From: Candidatus Omnitrophota bacterium
Lineage (GTDB): Bacteria; Hinthialibacterota; Hinthialibacteria; Hinthialibacterales; Hinthialibacteraceae
Assembly (NCBI GenBank): GCA_040755155.1
Contig: JBFMBP010000155.1
Span: 1-43,516 of the forward strand
Length of the DNA: 43,516 bases
Direction of reading: 5' to 3'
In this document: piece after piece, positions 7,518-15,779 of the stretch
Position numbering within the stretch: the first letter of the stretch is position 1
How the letters are laid out: each line of letters begins with the position of its first letter
Position numbers and translations under genes: made by a program
The notes under the pieces: model-generated
Databases searched by the model: none
What the model was told of the DNA's origin: nothing
What the model saw: only the letters and a program-made list of their open reading frames with translations

Positions 7518-9078
7518 AAATACCCTCTCTCATAACCTGAAACCGTTTATAGCCGGAGAATTCCCCATCGATCCGCGCCGCTGCGCGCTGGGATGGGATT
7601 TGGGAAATTCGGAAACGAAAATCGTCATCGCGCATATGCCGCCGATGGACCAGCCGATCTTTCGCCTTCTCCATTTTAACGGAATCCCTTTTATTCCCAG
7701 TAAAGCCGCCCTCGACCGGGATAACCAGCTGCGTTTGGGCAGCGAGGCCGAAAACCTGGTTTATCTTGGCGAAGGGGCCATTTATTCGATCGGGAAAGAC
7801 CTGCTGAAGAGCTTCGACGCCCCCTGCTTGTATTGGAAAAACCAACCCCTAAAACCGGCCGATTTGATCGAGAAATTCGCCGCCTTTATGATCCAGCAGG
7901 CAACCGCATCTCTTGGCTTTCCGGCGCAGGAACTGGATTCCTTCATCTCCTGCCCGGCCAATTTTGACAGTCAACAGCGCCAACTTTGGAAAGAAGCCAT
8001 CGAACGGGCGGGAATTCGCCTGATCGGGATGGAAAATGAACCCAATCAAGCGGTCCGGTCTTTAATCGGATCTCTGCCGGTCAAAGGATACGTAAGCATC
8101 CTGGATATCGGAGGCGGCACTACCGACCTGTCGATTGGCGAGATTTCCCCGGAACGCCAACGGTTTTCCATCCTGGGGTCCGGGGCGTGCAATCTGGCGG
8201 GGAACAATCTGACTCAAATCCTGGTGGAAATCGTTCAGGACAAGGCGTTAGACGGCCAACCCTTAACCGACCCGGCGTTGCGCTCTCAACTTTATCAAAG
8301 CTGCGTCGCCGCCAAACACGCTTTGACCTATCAGCCCGATACCGTCGTTCCCGTTGCGGATGGAAAGCAATTCCAAGCCTGCCGCATTACTGGCGCGGAA
8401 TTGGAAGAACGCTCCCGCCCTCTGCTCCAGCGCATTGGGGACGCTTACCAGGAAATCCTAGCCCAATCCGGCTTAGCCAGGAACCAAATCCCCACGCAAC
8501 TCCTGACCGGCGGCTCCACGCTGACCCCCTTCATCCGTAATTACGTCCAACGGGAATTCCCGGACGCCGCCATCTATTTATCCAGCCATCCCCAGTTTGA
8601 CGTTTGCCTGGGCAACGCCATGTCCGCTCTCGAGCAAACGGTGCGAACCGGCAAAGTCCCGCCTTCCCTTCACTATATTCCGCCGGTGGAAGTGCAAAAC
8701 ATCACTCTCCACGATATCTGCGTCGCCATTTGCCCGGATGCCTCCAAGCCCAGGGAACTCATCAACGACGGCCTGATTCCCCGGGGAACCTTGATTCCCA
8801 CCGAGGTCTTGGCCGGGGAATACGCCCCGGTCTACCCCCAGCAAACATCGGCGCGAATTGTTGTTTCCAAAGGCGAACCGGAGACGCCGTTCACTCCCGA
8901 TCAGGAACTGGGTTGGGTAAGGATCCCCTTGAAACCGCAATCCGGCGATCGGGTGGTCCAGGTCCGAGTCGAGATGCAAGTGGATTGCAGTTCCATCGTG
9001 CATATCAAAGCCCGCGATTTATTCACCGGCGACGAAAAGCAACTGGATTTATCCGTGGGAATCCGGGAAAAATCCTGA
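7510..9078 (+). CDS. Hsp70 (DnaK-like) chaperone lacking the C-terminal lid
   Basis: A 522-residue protein starting at 7510 behind AAGGAG. The nucleotide-binding domain is complete: G28-W-D-L-G32 (phosphate 1), D199-I-G-G-G-T-T (phosphate 2) and L-T-G334-G-S-T (adenosine). Residues of about 395-520 match the beta substrate-binding domain, including an IPRGT..P segment, a V.V.KGE strand and I.ARD..TGDE. The chain then stops, about 115 residues short of bacterial DnaK, so the helical lid is missing. Translationally coupled to the GrpE-like gene and followed by a J-like gene. Client and role are unknown; activation of the element's replication or secretion proteins is possible. Confidence 0.85.
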   Translation: MSENTLSHNLKPFIAGEFPIDPRRCALGWDLGNSETKIVIAHMPPMDQPIFRLLHFNGIPFIPSKAALDRDNQLRLGSEAENLVYLGEGAIYSIGKDLLKSFDAPCLYWKNQPLKPADLIEKFAAFMIQQATASLGFPAQELDSFISCPANFDSQQRQLWKEAIERAGIRLIGMENEPNQAVRSLIGSLPVKGYVSILDIGGGTTDLSIGEISPERQRFSILGSGACNLAGNNLTQILVEIVQDKALDGQPLTDPALRSQLYQSCVAAKHALTYQPDTVVPVADGKQFQACRITGAELEERSRPLLQRIGDAYQEILAQSGLARNQIPTQLLTGGSTLTPFIRNYVQREFPDAAIYLSSHPQFDVCLGNAMSALEQTVRTGKVPPSLHYIPPVEVQNITLHDICVAICPDASKPRELINDGLIPRGTLIPTEVLAGEYAPVYPQQTSARIVVSKGEPETPFTPDQELGWVRIPLKPQSGDRVVQVRVEMQVDCSSIVHIKARDLFTGDEKQLDLSVGIREKS

Positions 9079-9093
9079 ATTTTCCTCCCGCGC

Positions 9094-9140
9094 CTTTACG
9101 AGATTCGGCGAGTCGCGCCGATTCGCCGAATCCGGTAAAG
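9094..9140 (+). other. Stem-loop between Hsp70 and J-like genes
   Basis: Two 18-base arms (9094-9111 and 9123-9140) pair with about two mismatches around a short GC-rich loop. No T-run follows, so it is not a classic terminator. It may stabilise or attenuate the operon mRNA between the Hsp70 gene and the membrane-anchored J-like gene. Confidence 0.5.
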
Positions 9141-9172
9141 ACCGCCAAGCGCCCGGGAAAGCGTATTTAATC

Positions 9173-10177
9173 ATGGCAAAAATCCATTCGACCGGAGAAG
9201 TCTCTCAGGCAATCCAAACGCTGGGCATCGGGCGCGAGGATTTACCGTTGACGATAGAAAAACTCACCCAGATCTACCAAACCCGCCTTATGGAGGCAGC
9301 GAATTATTTCACCACCGTCAACCGCGACAGCGAGGCGCATCGGGCGAAAACCGTTAAAATCAATGCCGCTTTCGTGATGCTGCGAACCACCTTCGCCCAA
9401 ATCAATCAAAATCCCTCTCGGTTTTTCTGCTGGCAAGAGCCGCCTCCCGGCGCCCATCCCTCTCCGGCGCAGCCGCCAAGAGAGCATTCTTATAAATCCA
9501 GCACTCCGTTCTGGCAATATCCGGAGTTCTCTTCCGCTCGCGAAATGCTGGATTGGGAAAAAAAATTCTATCGTGCGTCGGCATTTTGTCTCGCGCAGGT
9601 TCGGCGGGGACTTCAACGGCTGCCGGAACAGGACAGACAATTTATCGGCATGGTGGGGATTATTGCGATTGGCTTTCTTCTGTTTCCCTCTTCGATTTTA
9701 TTTCAACCGGCCAGCCCGGGACGAGGGAATCGCGCCTTGTCCGCCGGCGCGGCGTCCAGCAGTCCCGTCCAGCATCCTCCGCAAGGCTATGCGAAAACGT
9801 TCGATTCGCAAATTCATCCAACGCCGACTCGCTCTCCCAGAATTCTTCCGAATCCTACCCCCGCCGCGCCGACGGGGTATACCGCGCCCATTCCCCCCTC
9901 TCCTACGCCGATCTCCAACAAAGATCCGCCTCCGTCCGGGGTTGCTTTCCGCGCCCATTCCAATCCTTGGGGAGTGTTGCAAATTATCGAGAACCAGCGG
10001 GTCGTTTGGGAAGGGGAGGCGCCCATGCGAACGATCTATCTCCCGGCGGGGTCTTACCAACTGATCTTCGAATCGCAATCGCGGAGATTGATCCGCAACA
10101 TCACCCTCCAGGACCCCATTTTCATCACGGCGAATTTGTACGAACAGACCATTCATATCGAAAGATTGGAGGAATAA
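9173..10177 (+). CDS. Membrane-anchored J-like protein with C-terminal PEGA-like domain
   Basis: A 334-residue protein. Residues of about 10-75 follow the order of a J-domain (a short TLGIG element, a long basic helix, a final KINAAFVML helix like the EINEAYEVL helix of DnaJ) but lack the HPD tripeptide that activates Hsp70. A single hydrophobic segment lies at about 157-175. A proline-rich linker follows, then residues of about 260-334 resemble PEGA or carboxypeptidase-regulatory-like beta modules (SNPWGVLQI..N, then YLPAGSYQL). The likely topology has the J-like part in the cytoplasm and the beta domain outside. It follows GrpE-like and Hsp70 genes, which is the main support for a co-chaperone role; the J-domain call is tentative. 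Confidence 0.55.
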   Translation: MAKIHSTGEVSQAIQTLGIGREDLPLTIEKLTQIYQTRLMEAANYFTTVNRDSEAHRAKTVKINAAFVMLRTTFAQINQNPSRFFCWQEPPPGAHPSPAQPPREHSYKSSTPFWQYPEFSSAREMLDWEKKFYRASAFCLAQVRRGLQRLPEQDRQFIGMVGIIAIGFLLFPSSILFQPASPGRGNRALSAGAASSSPVQHPPQGYAKTFDSQIHPTPTRSPRILPNPTPAAPTGYTAPIPPSPTPISNKDPPPSGVAFRAHSNPWGVLQIIENQRVVWEGEAPMRTIYLPAGSYQLIFESQSRRLIRNITLQDPIFITANLYEQTIHIERLEE

Positions 10178-10179
10178 TC

Positions 10180-10764
10180 ATGAACAAGACCGCTTTGTTT
10201 TTTTTACTCGTCATCCACTTCTTCCTGCGTGGATGCACAACCGCCGAATTGGCGGCGGGCGGGATTTTAGGGGGAGCGAGCTATCTGGCCATGCAAGACT
10301 CCCCCCGGTACGAGAAACCCGCGGCCGCGGAAAAGCCTCCCGCCAAAGAACCGAATACCTACGCCAAAGCAAATTCGGCCCCAGCCAGTCCTCCCGCTAC
10401 GCAACAAAAACCGGCTTATTCCGTTCCGGAAGCGAACGCCCATTCGCCGGGAATGCCGGATGATTCCCCGGCAAGAGCGCGAACCCTCGTCAGCCAGGGA
10501 ATTGACTTCTACCAAAAAGGGAAATACGCCCAAGCCTATGCCGCCTTGCGGCAAATCCAACTCAGCGGCCTCCCCGTATCCGACCAAATCCGCATCTATC
10601 TCTATTTGGCGGCCAACGCCTTGTTGCTCGGCCATTCCGCCGATGCGCGCTTTTGGATGGAAACGGCTTGGCAAAAATACAGTTACGTCGATCTCTCTCC
10701 CGTGTTCGACGATTTCCCGACCTGGCTTGGCAACGAATTAAAGGCGATGCTTCCGAAGCCGTAG
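10180..10764 (+). CDS. Probable lipoprotein with TPR-like C-terminal region
   Basis: A 194-residue protein whose ATG follows GGAGGA and lies two bases after the J-like gene's stop. It has a hydrophobic start and a lipobox-like L-R-G-Cys at about residues 16-19; arginine at -2 is unusual. A low-complexity Ala/Pro/Lys linker occupies residues of about 40-105. The C-terminal 85 residues form helical pairs (GIDFYQKGKYAQAYAALRQI, then YLYLAANALLLG) resembling a tetratricopeptide unit. It probably sits in the outer or cytoplasmic membrane facing the periplasm and may contact the PEGA-like domain of the preceding protein. No specific family recognised. Confidence 0.6.
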   Translation: MNKTALFFLLVIHFFLRGCTTAELAAGGILGGASYLAMQDSPRYEKPAAAEKPPAKEPNTYAKANSAPASPPATQQKPAYSVPEANAHSPGMPDDSPARARTLVSQGIDFYQKGKYAQAYAALRQIQLSGLPVSDQIRIYLYLAANALLLGHSADARFWMETAWQKYSYVDLSPVFDDFPTWLGNELKAMLPKP

Positions 10765-10779
10765 AAAGGGAAATTCATC

Positions 10780-11184
10780 ATGGACAAAAAAGCGGCCGTT
10801 AAAATTCGCGCGACGCCCGATCCCTTGATGGCGCCCGGCGTTTATCCGGCGGAGTGCCTGGGAGTGGAACTCTTCCAAGGTTATTTTCGATTTCGCTTTC
10901 GCATCCTCCATCCGGAGTTCAATACTCTGACCGTATCCGGTCTATGCCCTTCCGAGTTGTCTCCCCAATCGAAACTGAATGATTGGATCCAGGCGCTGAC
11001 CCATAAAGAGTTGCTGGCCGGAGAGAAATTGGATCTGTAGGAATTGCAAGACGATGTCGTCCAAGCCCATTGCTTCGCTCAAATCGTCCACAAAGAGAAG
11101 AATGGCCGCGTCTACATGAACGTCGTTCGCTGCTATCCCAACAACGATCCGGGATTCATGACCCTGGGCAAGGGAAGGGATTGA
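10780..11184 (+). pseudogene. SSB-like (OB-fold) phage/plasmid protein with in-frame TAG
   Basis: The frame starts at 10780 behind GAAAGGG. It is open for 86 codons, meets TAG at 11038-11040, then stays open for 47 more codons to TGA at 11182-11184. The two parts read as one protein: GVYPAECLGVE, a FRFRFRIL strand, SPQSKLNDWIQALTHKELLAGEKLDL, then after the stop an HKEKNGRVYMNVV strand. This order matches small phage and plasmid single-strand-binding-like proteins. The stop falls inside the conserved DL-x-EL stretch, so it is a nonsense mutation or a recoded codon, not a natural end. Its place after the primase and chaperone genes fits a replication accessory. Confidence 0.6.
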
Positions 11185-11256
11185 TCTCGTCTTTTTGCGC
11201 AAGGATTCATGCGGTTCCAATCGATCAATAAAAAACAACGGAAAGGAGAAGCGATC

Positions 11257-11493
11257 ATGAAACCGGGAATTAACCTTATTAACGTATTCGAACGAACGAC
11301 TGGAGAAAATGGGGAAGAACATTTCTCTGGGACTCTCGATCTGAACGCGCTCAAAAAGAGCAAAAAAGGGGAAGTGAGAGTCGTCTTGATGTACGGAGAC
11401 CACTTGCCCGCCTGCCTTCACGGGCTGATCGGCAAAAATGCTGCGACGAAGTCCGGCCTGTTCCTGTTCGCCGAAACGGGACCGGAAAAATAA
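11257..11493 (+). CDS. Small hypothetical protein of mobile element
   Basis: A 78-residue protein; the ATG at 11257 follows AAAGGAGA at good spacing, preferred over an upstream ATG at 11209 with no ribosome site. It is beta-rich by inspection with a lysine cluster in the middle and no cysteine motif or membrane segment. No family recognised. It is the last small gene of the rightward run before the excisionase-like gene, so an element maintenance role is plausible but unproven. Confidence 0.55.
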   Translation: MKPGINLINVFERTTGENGEEHFSGTLDLNALKKSKKGEVRVVLMYGDHLPACLHGLIGKNAATKSGLFLFAETGPEK

Positions 11494-11593
11494 CCATTAA
11501 CCGAAGCCCTTCCGCTTTGGATGGGGGGCCGATGAATGCTTTCGTCGGCCCAGACGCAAGGCGGAGGAAACCAAAAACTGGGAACGAAGCGCC

Positions 11594-11782
11594 ATGACCG
11601 AGACGATTACCCTGCTTACGCGCCCGGATGCGGCCAAATATCTGCGGATTTCTCTGCGTACGCTGTACCAGTTTTTGGCCGACGGCGAAATTCAAAAAGT
11701 CCAATACCGGCCGGGCGGCCGAGTCTTTCTCGACAAAGCCGATTTGGATGAATTCATCGAAAAAAGCAAACGCCGCGGCTAG
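11594..11782 (+). CDS. Excisionase-family HTH DNA-binding protein
   Basis: A 62-residue protein that is almost entirely one winged helix-turn-helix of the excisionase/MerR-like type: LLTRPDAAKYLRISLRTLYQ, FLADGEIQKVQYR, GGRVFLDKADLDEFIEK. Such proteins bind element ends and steer the integrase towards excision or repress promoters. It converges tail-to-tail with the interrupted tyrosine integrase gene, their ends overlapping by about four bases. The ribosome site is weak (GGAA about ten bases upstream), so the start is likely but not certain. Confidence 0.75.
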   Translation: MTETITLLTRPDAAKYLRISLRTLYQFLADGEIQKVQYRPGGRVFLDKADLDEFIEKSKRRG

Positions 11783-12816
11783 CCGATCTTTTCAATATCG
11801 CTGTCCGTCGCCTGCAGATGGGCGTAAATTTGCGTGGTGGCCGCGTCCCGATGCCCCAGCCACGTCTGCACTTTGTACAGGCTCACTCCGGCAATGGCCA
11901 GCTGCGAAGCAAACGTATGCCGCAGAACGTGAGGTGTTATTCCTTCCAGTCCCGCGGCTTAGATGACTTTGTCAAATCCTCTTCGAAATTCATAGCGATA
12001 TCGATCCTGTTTTCGTTCTTCCTCCCCTTCCGAAAATAGGTATCCTTTTTTTTTCTGATTAAGTCCCAAGATTTCTTTGATTTTCGAATGCATAGGAATC
12101 GTGCGGGAACGGCCGCTTTTGGGTTTAAAAACCTCCCCCTCCTGCACCACGATCATTCCCCGCTCAAAATCGAACCACTCCCATCGGGCAAAGGAAATTT
12201 CCCGCTTGCGCAGCCCTCCATATATCCCCAACAAAAACACCCAATGCCATTCCTGCTTCAAGGCCTTCGCCGCCGTTACTACGCGATCGATTTCTTCCCC
12301 CGAGAGAAATCGGGGCAGTTTTTTTTCGACTTTGAACTTCTCCACTTTCCGGCAAGGATTCTGGTCGAGATCCTCCCACTTGACCGCTCGCCCCAGAATC
12401 GCGCTGATATGGCGCAGGTAAATATTCACCGAAGAGGGCGCATCTCCCGCCTGGATCCGTTCCCGCTTCATCTGCTCAATCGCCGCGGGAGTAATATCGC
12501 TTAATCGTCTTTTCCCGCCCAACGCATGGAGTAAATGCTTTATCGCGCTGCGCTCGATTTCGATGGTGGCGGGCCGCTTGTGTTGAAGCGCGTATTCCCA
12601 ATACCGATTCAAAAAAGAGAGAATTTCCCCCCGGCCTTTAGTCTCGTGATTCTCGGTAGAAATGGCGAGCTGATGTTCGAGTTCTTTGACTCGGGCGAGG
12701 GCTTCGGATTTGATCCCCGTTTGCAGATTCTTATGGAATTGTTTTCCAGCGATGGAATAATAACACCAAAAAGTCTTATCTTGTTTTCGGCGGGGGCGGA
12801 TATGGACTTTGATCAT
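11779..12816 (-). pseudogene. Tyrosine integrase interrupted by in-frame TAA
   Basis: The frame from ATG 12816 (AGAGAGG upstream) encodes 285 residues with an N-terminal SAM-like core-binding domain and the first catalytic arginine in GGLRKREI. A TAA at 11959-11961 then interrupts it. Reading on gives 59 more codons to TAG at 11779, carrying the rest of the active site: HVLRHTFAS (H-x-x-R), LGHRDAATT and the nucleophile in QIYAHL. The truncated product lacks these and should be inactive. The start of the gene lies about 100 bp from the 3' end of tRNA-Pro, a usual target of this family. A point change from a lysine codon to TAA is the simplest explanation. Confidence 0.85.
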
Positions 12817-12914
12817 GATCCTCTCTCCATTCTCATATTATATGGGAATTCTATGGAAAGAGGCAAGTGAAGGGAAAGTGTAAGTATGTAAGTCTTATAA
12901 AATAAGCAAGTTAT

Positions 12915-12991
12915 TGGTCGGGGCGACTGGATTCGAACCAGCGACCACCTGAACCCCATTCAGGTACGCTACCAGACTGCGCTACGCCCCG
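12915..12991 (-). tRNA. tRNA-Pro (anticodon GGG)
   Basis: A cloverleaf can be drawn: acceptor arms CGGGGCG and CGCCCCG with discriminator A and an encoded CCA, anticodon stem CCTGA/TCAGG with loop ATGGGGT giving anticodon GGG, and a T arm with GGTTCGAATCC. The C1-G72 pair is typical of bacterial proline tRNA. Its 3' end faces the integrase, so it is the probable attachment site of the accessory island. Confidence 0.93.
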
Positions 12992-13059
12992 AAAACGTTT
13001 TTAGTATATCCATCCATCTCCTTTCAGGCTAGTCCTATTTTATACCCGATGAAGAAAAA

Positions 13060-13086
13060 GAGACGATTTCCTTAGCGCATCGTCTC
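13060..13086 (-). terminator. Hairpin with T-run on minus strand
   Basis: Perfect 8-bp arms GAGACGAT and ATCGTCTC with an 11-base loop. On the minus strand the stem is followed by TTTTTCTTC, so it could stop leftward read-through ahead of the tRNA-Pro gene. No leftward gene feeds into it, so its function is uncertain. No other feature is evident in the 12992-13247 gap. Confidence 0.45.
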
Positions 13087-13247
13087 CGGCTTTTCGTTCC
13101 ATGATTTTTCGATTCCAAGACGCTCTCTTTACAATTTGTTCATTTCATCGCAATATGATTGAATTCATAAGCATCGATTCATTCAGGGATAAATCGTTTC
13201 CCGCTTCCTGTTCCGGAAACGTTCTAAATTATCAAGGAGAAAGAATT

Positions 13248-14183
13248 ATGGCAATCAACCGCAGAGGATTTTTAGGCGCCGCTGGCGCGGGACTTTCCAC
13301 CTTAAGTTTCAATATCTCATCAGCGAGAGCGGCGGATATGGCCAGCGTGAAAATTGGAATGTGCGATTGGAATTTGGGCGGTTCCGCCAAGCCCGATTTA
13401 ATCCCTCGCGCCAAGGAGGCCCATCTCGACGGCATCCAGGTCAGCGTGGGAACGGATCCCAGCAACATCCCATTGCGCGATCCTAAAGTGCGAAAAAAAT
13501 ATCTCGACCTGGGCAAAGAGAACGGCATTGCGTTTCATTCCGTCGCCGCTGGAAGCATTCTCAATATGATCCCTCTCGCCACGGAACCCCAATCGGCGGT
13601 TTACGTCATCGACGCCGTGGAAGCGGCGGCCGCTTTGGGCGCGGCGAACATCCTGATCGCCTTTTTCGGCAATGGCGATTTGCGGCTGCGGGATGGGATG
13701 GGACGTTATCGACTCTTGAAGAAGGAACCTTTTCAAGTTTTCGAGTTGGACAGTCAAAAAGTCAACCGCGTCGTCGAGGTTCTTAAGCAGATTGTTCCCC
13801 GTGCGGAGGAGGCGGGCGTGGCGCTGGGTTTGGAAAACACGTTATCCGCCGAACAAAACCTGGAGATCATCGACCGGATTGGTTCTCCGATCGCGCAAGT
13901 GTATTACGATATTGGCAATTCCACCACAAATGGCTATGATGTACCCAATGAAATTCGCCTCCTGGGCGCCGACCGCATCTGTGAAATTCATCTGAAGGAT
14001 AATGGGAAAGACGTGCAAGTCTTCGATTCTCCCAATGCGGAGATCAAGTGGCCGGATATCGCCAAGGCGTGCAAGGATATCGAGTACGATAAGTGGTACG
14101 TTCTCGAAGAGAGCGGACGCGAAAATCGCCTCATCGAGGATACGCGGACGAATGTGGCCTTCGCCAAAAAAGTCTTAGGATGA
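13248..14183 (+). CDS. Tat-exported sugar isomerase/epimerase-like TIM-barrel protein
   Basis: A 311-residue protein; the ATG at 13248 follows AAGGAG, chosen over a longer frame from 13101. A twin-arginine signal is clear: NRRGFLGAAGAG followed by a hydrophobic stretch and an ARA-type cleavage site. The mature part is an AP-endonuclease-2/xylose-isomerase-like TIM barrel: IGMCDWNLGG, a KEAHLDGIQV strand, GLENTL with the metal-ligand type glutamate, YYDIGN, and EIHLKD near the end. These families isomerise or epimerise sugars with a divalent metal. Substrate unknown. It stands alone and is closed by a strong terminator. Confidence 0.85.
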   Translation: MAINRRGFLGAAGAGLSTLSFNISSARAADMASVKIGMCDWNLGGSAKPDLIPRAKEAHLDGIQVSVGTDPSNIPLRDPKVRKKYLDLGKENGIAFHSVAAGSILNMIPLATEPQSAVYVIDAVEAAAALGAANILIAFFGNGDLRLRDGMGRYRLLKKEPFQVFELDSQKVNRVVEVLKQIVPRAEEAGVALGLENTLSAEQNLEIIDRIGSPIAQVYYDIGNSTTNGYDVPNEIRLLGADRICEIHLKDNGKDVQVFDSPNAEIKWPDIAKACKDIEYDKWYVLEESGRENRLIEDTRTNVAFAKKVLG

Positions 14184-14220
14184 TTGGCGGCCCAAAATGC
14201 GGATGGAATGGGAGAGTGAG

Positions 14221-14264
14221 AGACTCCCTTCGCCCGAAAGGGATGGAGGGAGTCTTTCGTTTTT
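14221..14264 (+). terminator. Rho-independent terminator
   Basis: Stem AGACTCCCT/AGGGAGTCT (9 bp, perfect) with a 17-base loop, directly followed by TTCGTTTTT. It closes transcription of the TIM-barrel gene. Confidence 0.85.
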
Positions 14265-14347
14265 AGTATAATGCGTCTAAAGACGCAATTCCGAATCGCC
14301 GAAAAAAGAAGCGGATCTATTTATTCCGAATATGGGGGATTTGAACG

Positions 14348-15676
14348 ATGCCCGACGCCATTCGCGTTCAATCTCCGCCAACGTTGACGGCTTCGGCGCA
14401 ATCGTCCGGATTGGCGAATCTTCTTAAAGCGGGATCTTTGATGGGAACCGTTTTATCTCAGACGGAAGACAAAACCGTCGTATCGTTCCAGGGCCGGCCT
14501 TATCCCATCGATGTTAAGGGATTGGATATGAAGCCCGGCCAACAGGTATTGGCGCGCCTGGTTGGCGATCAAATTCAATTGGAACTTCGCCCTGAAGAGA
14601 GTCAAAATTCGGCAGCGTCCGCCTCGCGAACGCTTGGTTCAACGCTGGCCAATATGGGTCTGCCGCAAGCCAATGCTCAATTCATCGCGCAGGCGCTGCT
14701 CGCTGCCGGGATTCCCTTGGATCGCGCCGTATTGAATGAACTGTCGCAAATGCTTCGCAATTTGACGGGGGATCAGATTTCGGCGTTATCGTTCCTGTTT
14801 AGCCGTGGTCTTCCGGTCAGCGAATCTCTTGTTTCCTTTATCGCCCATCTCTTCGCTCAGCGGCGCCAACCCGCGCAAACCGCCGATCGGCTGTTAACGG
14901 AGCTGCAAGAGTTGGAAGAGGAATTGGATAAGGATGATGACGAAAAATCCGTTCCGCCGGATATCCGCCGGAAATTAAGCGAATTCCGCCATCTCATGCA
15001 AAGCCAGATGCCTTCGTTGCGAGATTCTTCCAGCCAAAAATTCCAGGAAGCGCTGGAGGAGTATTTGCGATCCGCTTTGAAATCTCCGGAAGCGTTTATT
15101 CAAAATGCCGGAGGAGAGGAAGTGAAATCGTTCGGCGAATTGGCGGTTCGGCTGTTGTCGCTGTTGCTTGAATTGCAGCCGCTTTTTGAAACGACGAAAC
15201 ATGGCGACGCTATCCATTCGCTGATCGAACAGGCGAAAACGCTGCACGAAAGCCTATCCGTACAGGCGTTGCGAAACCTGCCCTCGCAAGAGGATGGGAA
15301 CGCGGCATTCTTTTTTCTGCAAGTTCCCCTGCGAGGCGACGGCGAAACGAAAAATCTGGAATTGCTTTATAAACCCAAAGGCCAAGATAAAAAATCCGCG
15401 TCCATCGAATTCCGCGTAGAGATGTCCAAATTGGGACCGATTCACGCAGACATGCAATGGAATCGTCCGAAACTGACGCTTCATCTGACAGCGAGCCAAG
15501 AAAAAGCGCGCCAATTTCTCGAAACGGCGTTGGATGAATTGAAAGAGGCTCTGATTCGTAAGGGGTTCGTCATAGACGGCGCCTTTGTGAAAACCGGAGA
15601 GATTCCCGATACGCTGCAACCAGAAAATCCAACGGCGTTCCCGATTTCTTCCAAAGGATTGGATGTCCGCGCTTGA
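14348..15676 (+). CDS. FliK-like hook-length control domain protein
   Basis: A 442-residue protein. The N-terminal 80 residues form a small beta region (GTVLSQTEDKTVVSFQGRPYPI); the middle is helical and glutamine/leucine-rich with an acidic patch (EELDKDDDEK). Residues of about 350-420 match the conserved C-terminal domain of flagellar hook-length control proteins: a strand ending in VEMSKLGPIHADMQW, an LTLHLTA strand, and a long helix FLETALDELKEALIRKGF. FliK proteins switch the flagellar export gate from hook to filament substrates. No other flagellar gene is in the window, so a flagellar role rests on this domain and the nearby Che cluster. Confidence 0.6.
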   Translation: MPDAIRVQSPPTLTASAQSSGLANLLKAGSLMGTVLSQTEDKTVVSFQGRPYPIDVKGLDMKPGQQVLARLVGDQIQLELRPEESQNSAASASRTLGSTLANMGLPQANAQFIAQALLAAGIPLDRAVLNELSQMLRNLTGDQISALSFLFSRGLPVSESLVSFIAHLFAQRRQPAQTADRLLTELQELEEELDKDDDEKSVPPDIRRKLSEFRHLMQSQMPSLRDSSSQKFQEALEEYLRSALKSPEAFIQNAGGEEVKSFGELAVRLLSLLLELQPLFETTKHGDAIHSLIEQAKTLHESLSVQALRNLPSQEDGNAAFFFLQVPLRGDGETKNLELLYKPKGQDKKSASIEFRVEMSKLGPIHADMQWNRPKLTLHLTASQEKARQFLETALDELKEALIRKGFVIDGAFVKTGEIPDTLQPENPTAFPISSKGLDVRA

Positions 15677-15779
15677 GCCGATTTTTCCCCCGCATCATAA
15701 TCATGTTTTTTTCATTCAAAATCAAATACGGATTCGCTTGCGAAACAATATCAGATCAACCGCCGCGAAAGGACAGCGC

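Noticed and set aside
10780-12816. Systematic stop-codon recoding in the island
   Set aside because: The two interrupted genes use different stops (TAG and TAA), and other genes of the same island end normally at TAA, TGA and TAG, so simple decay is more likely.
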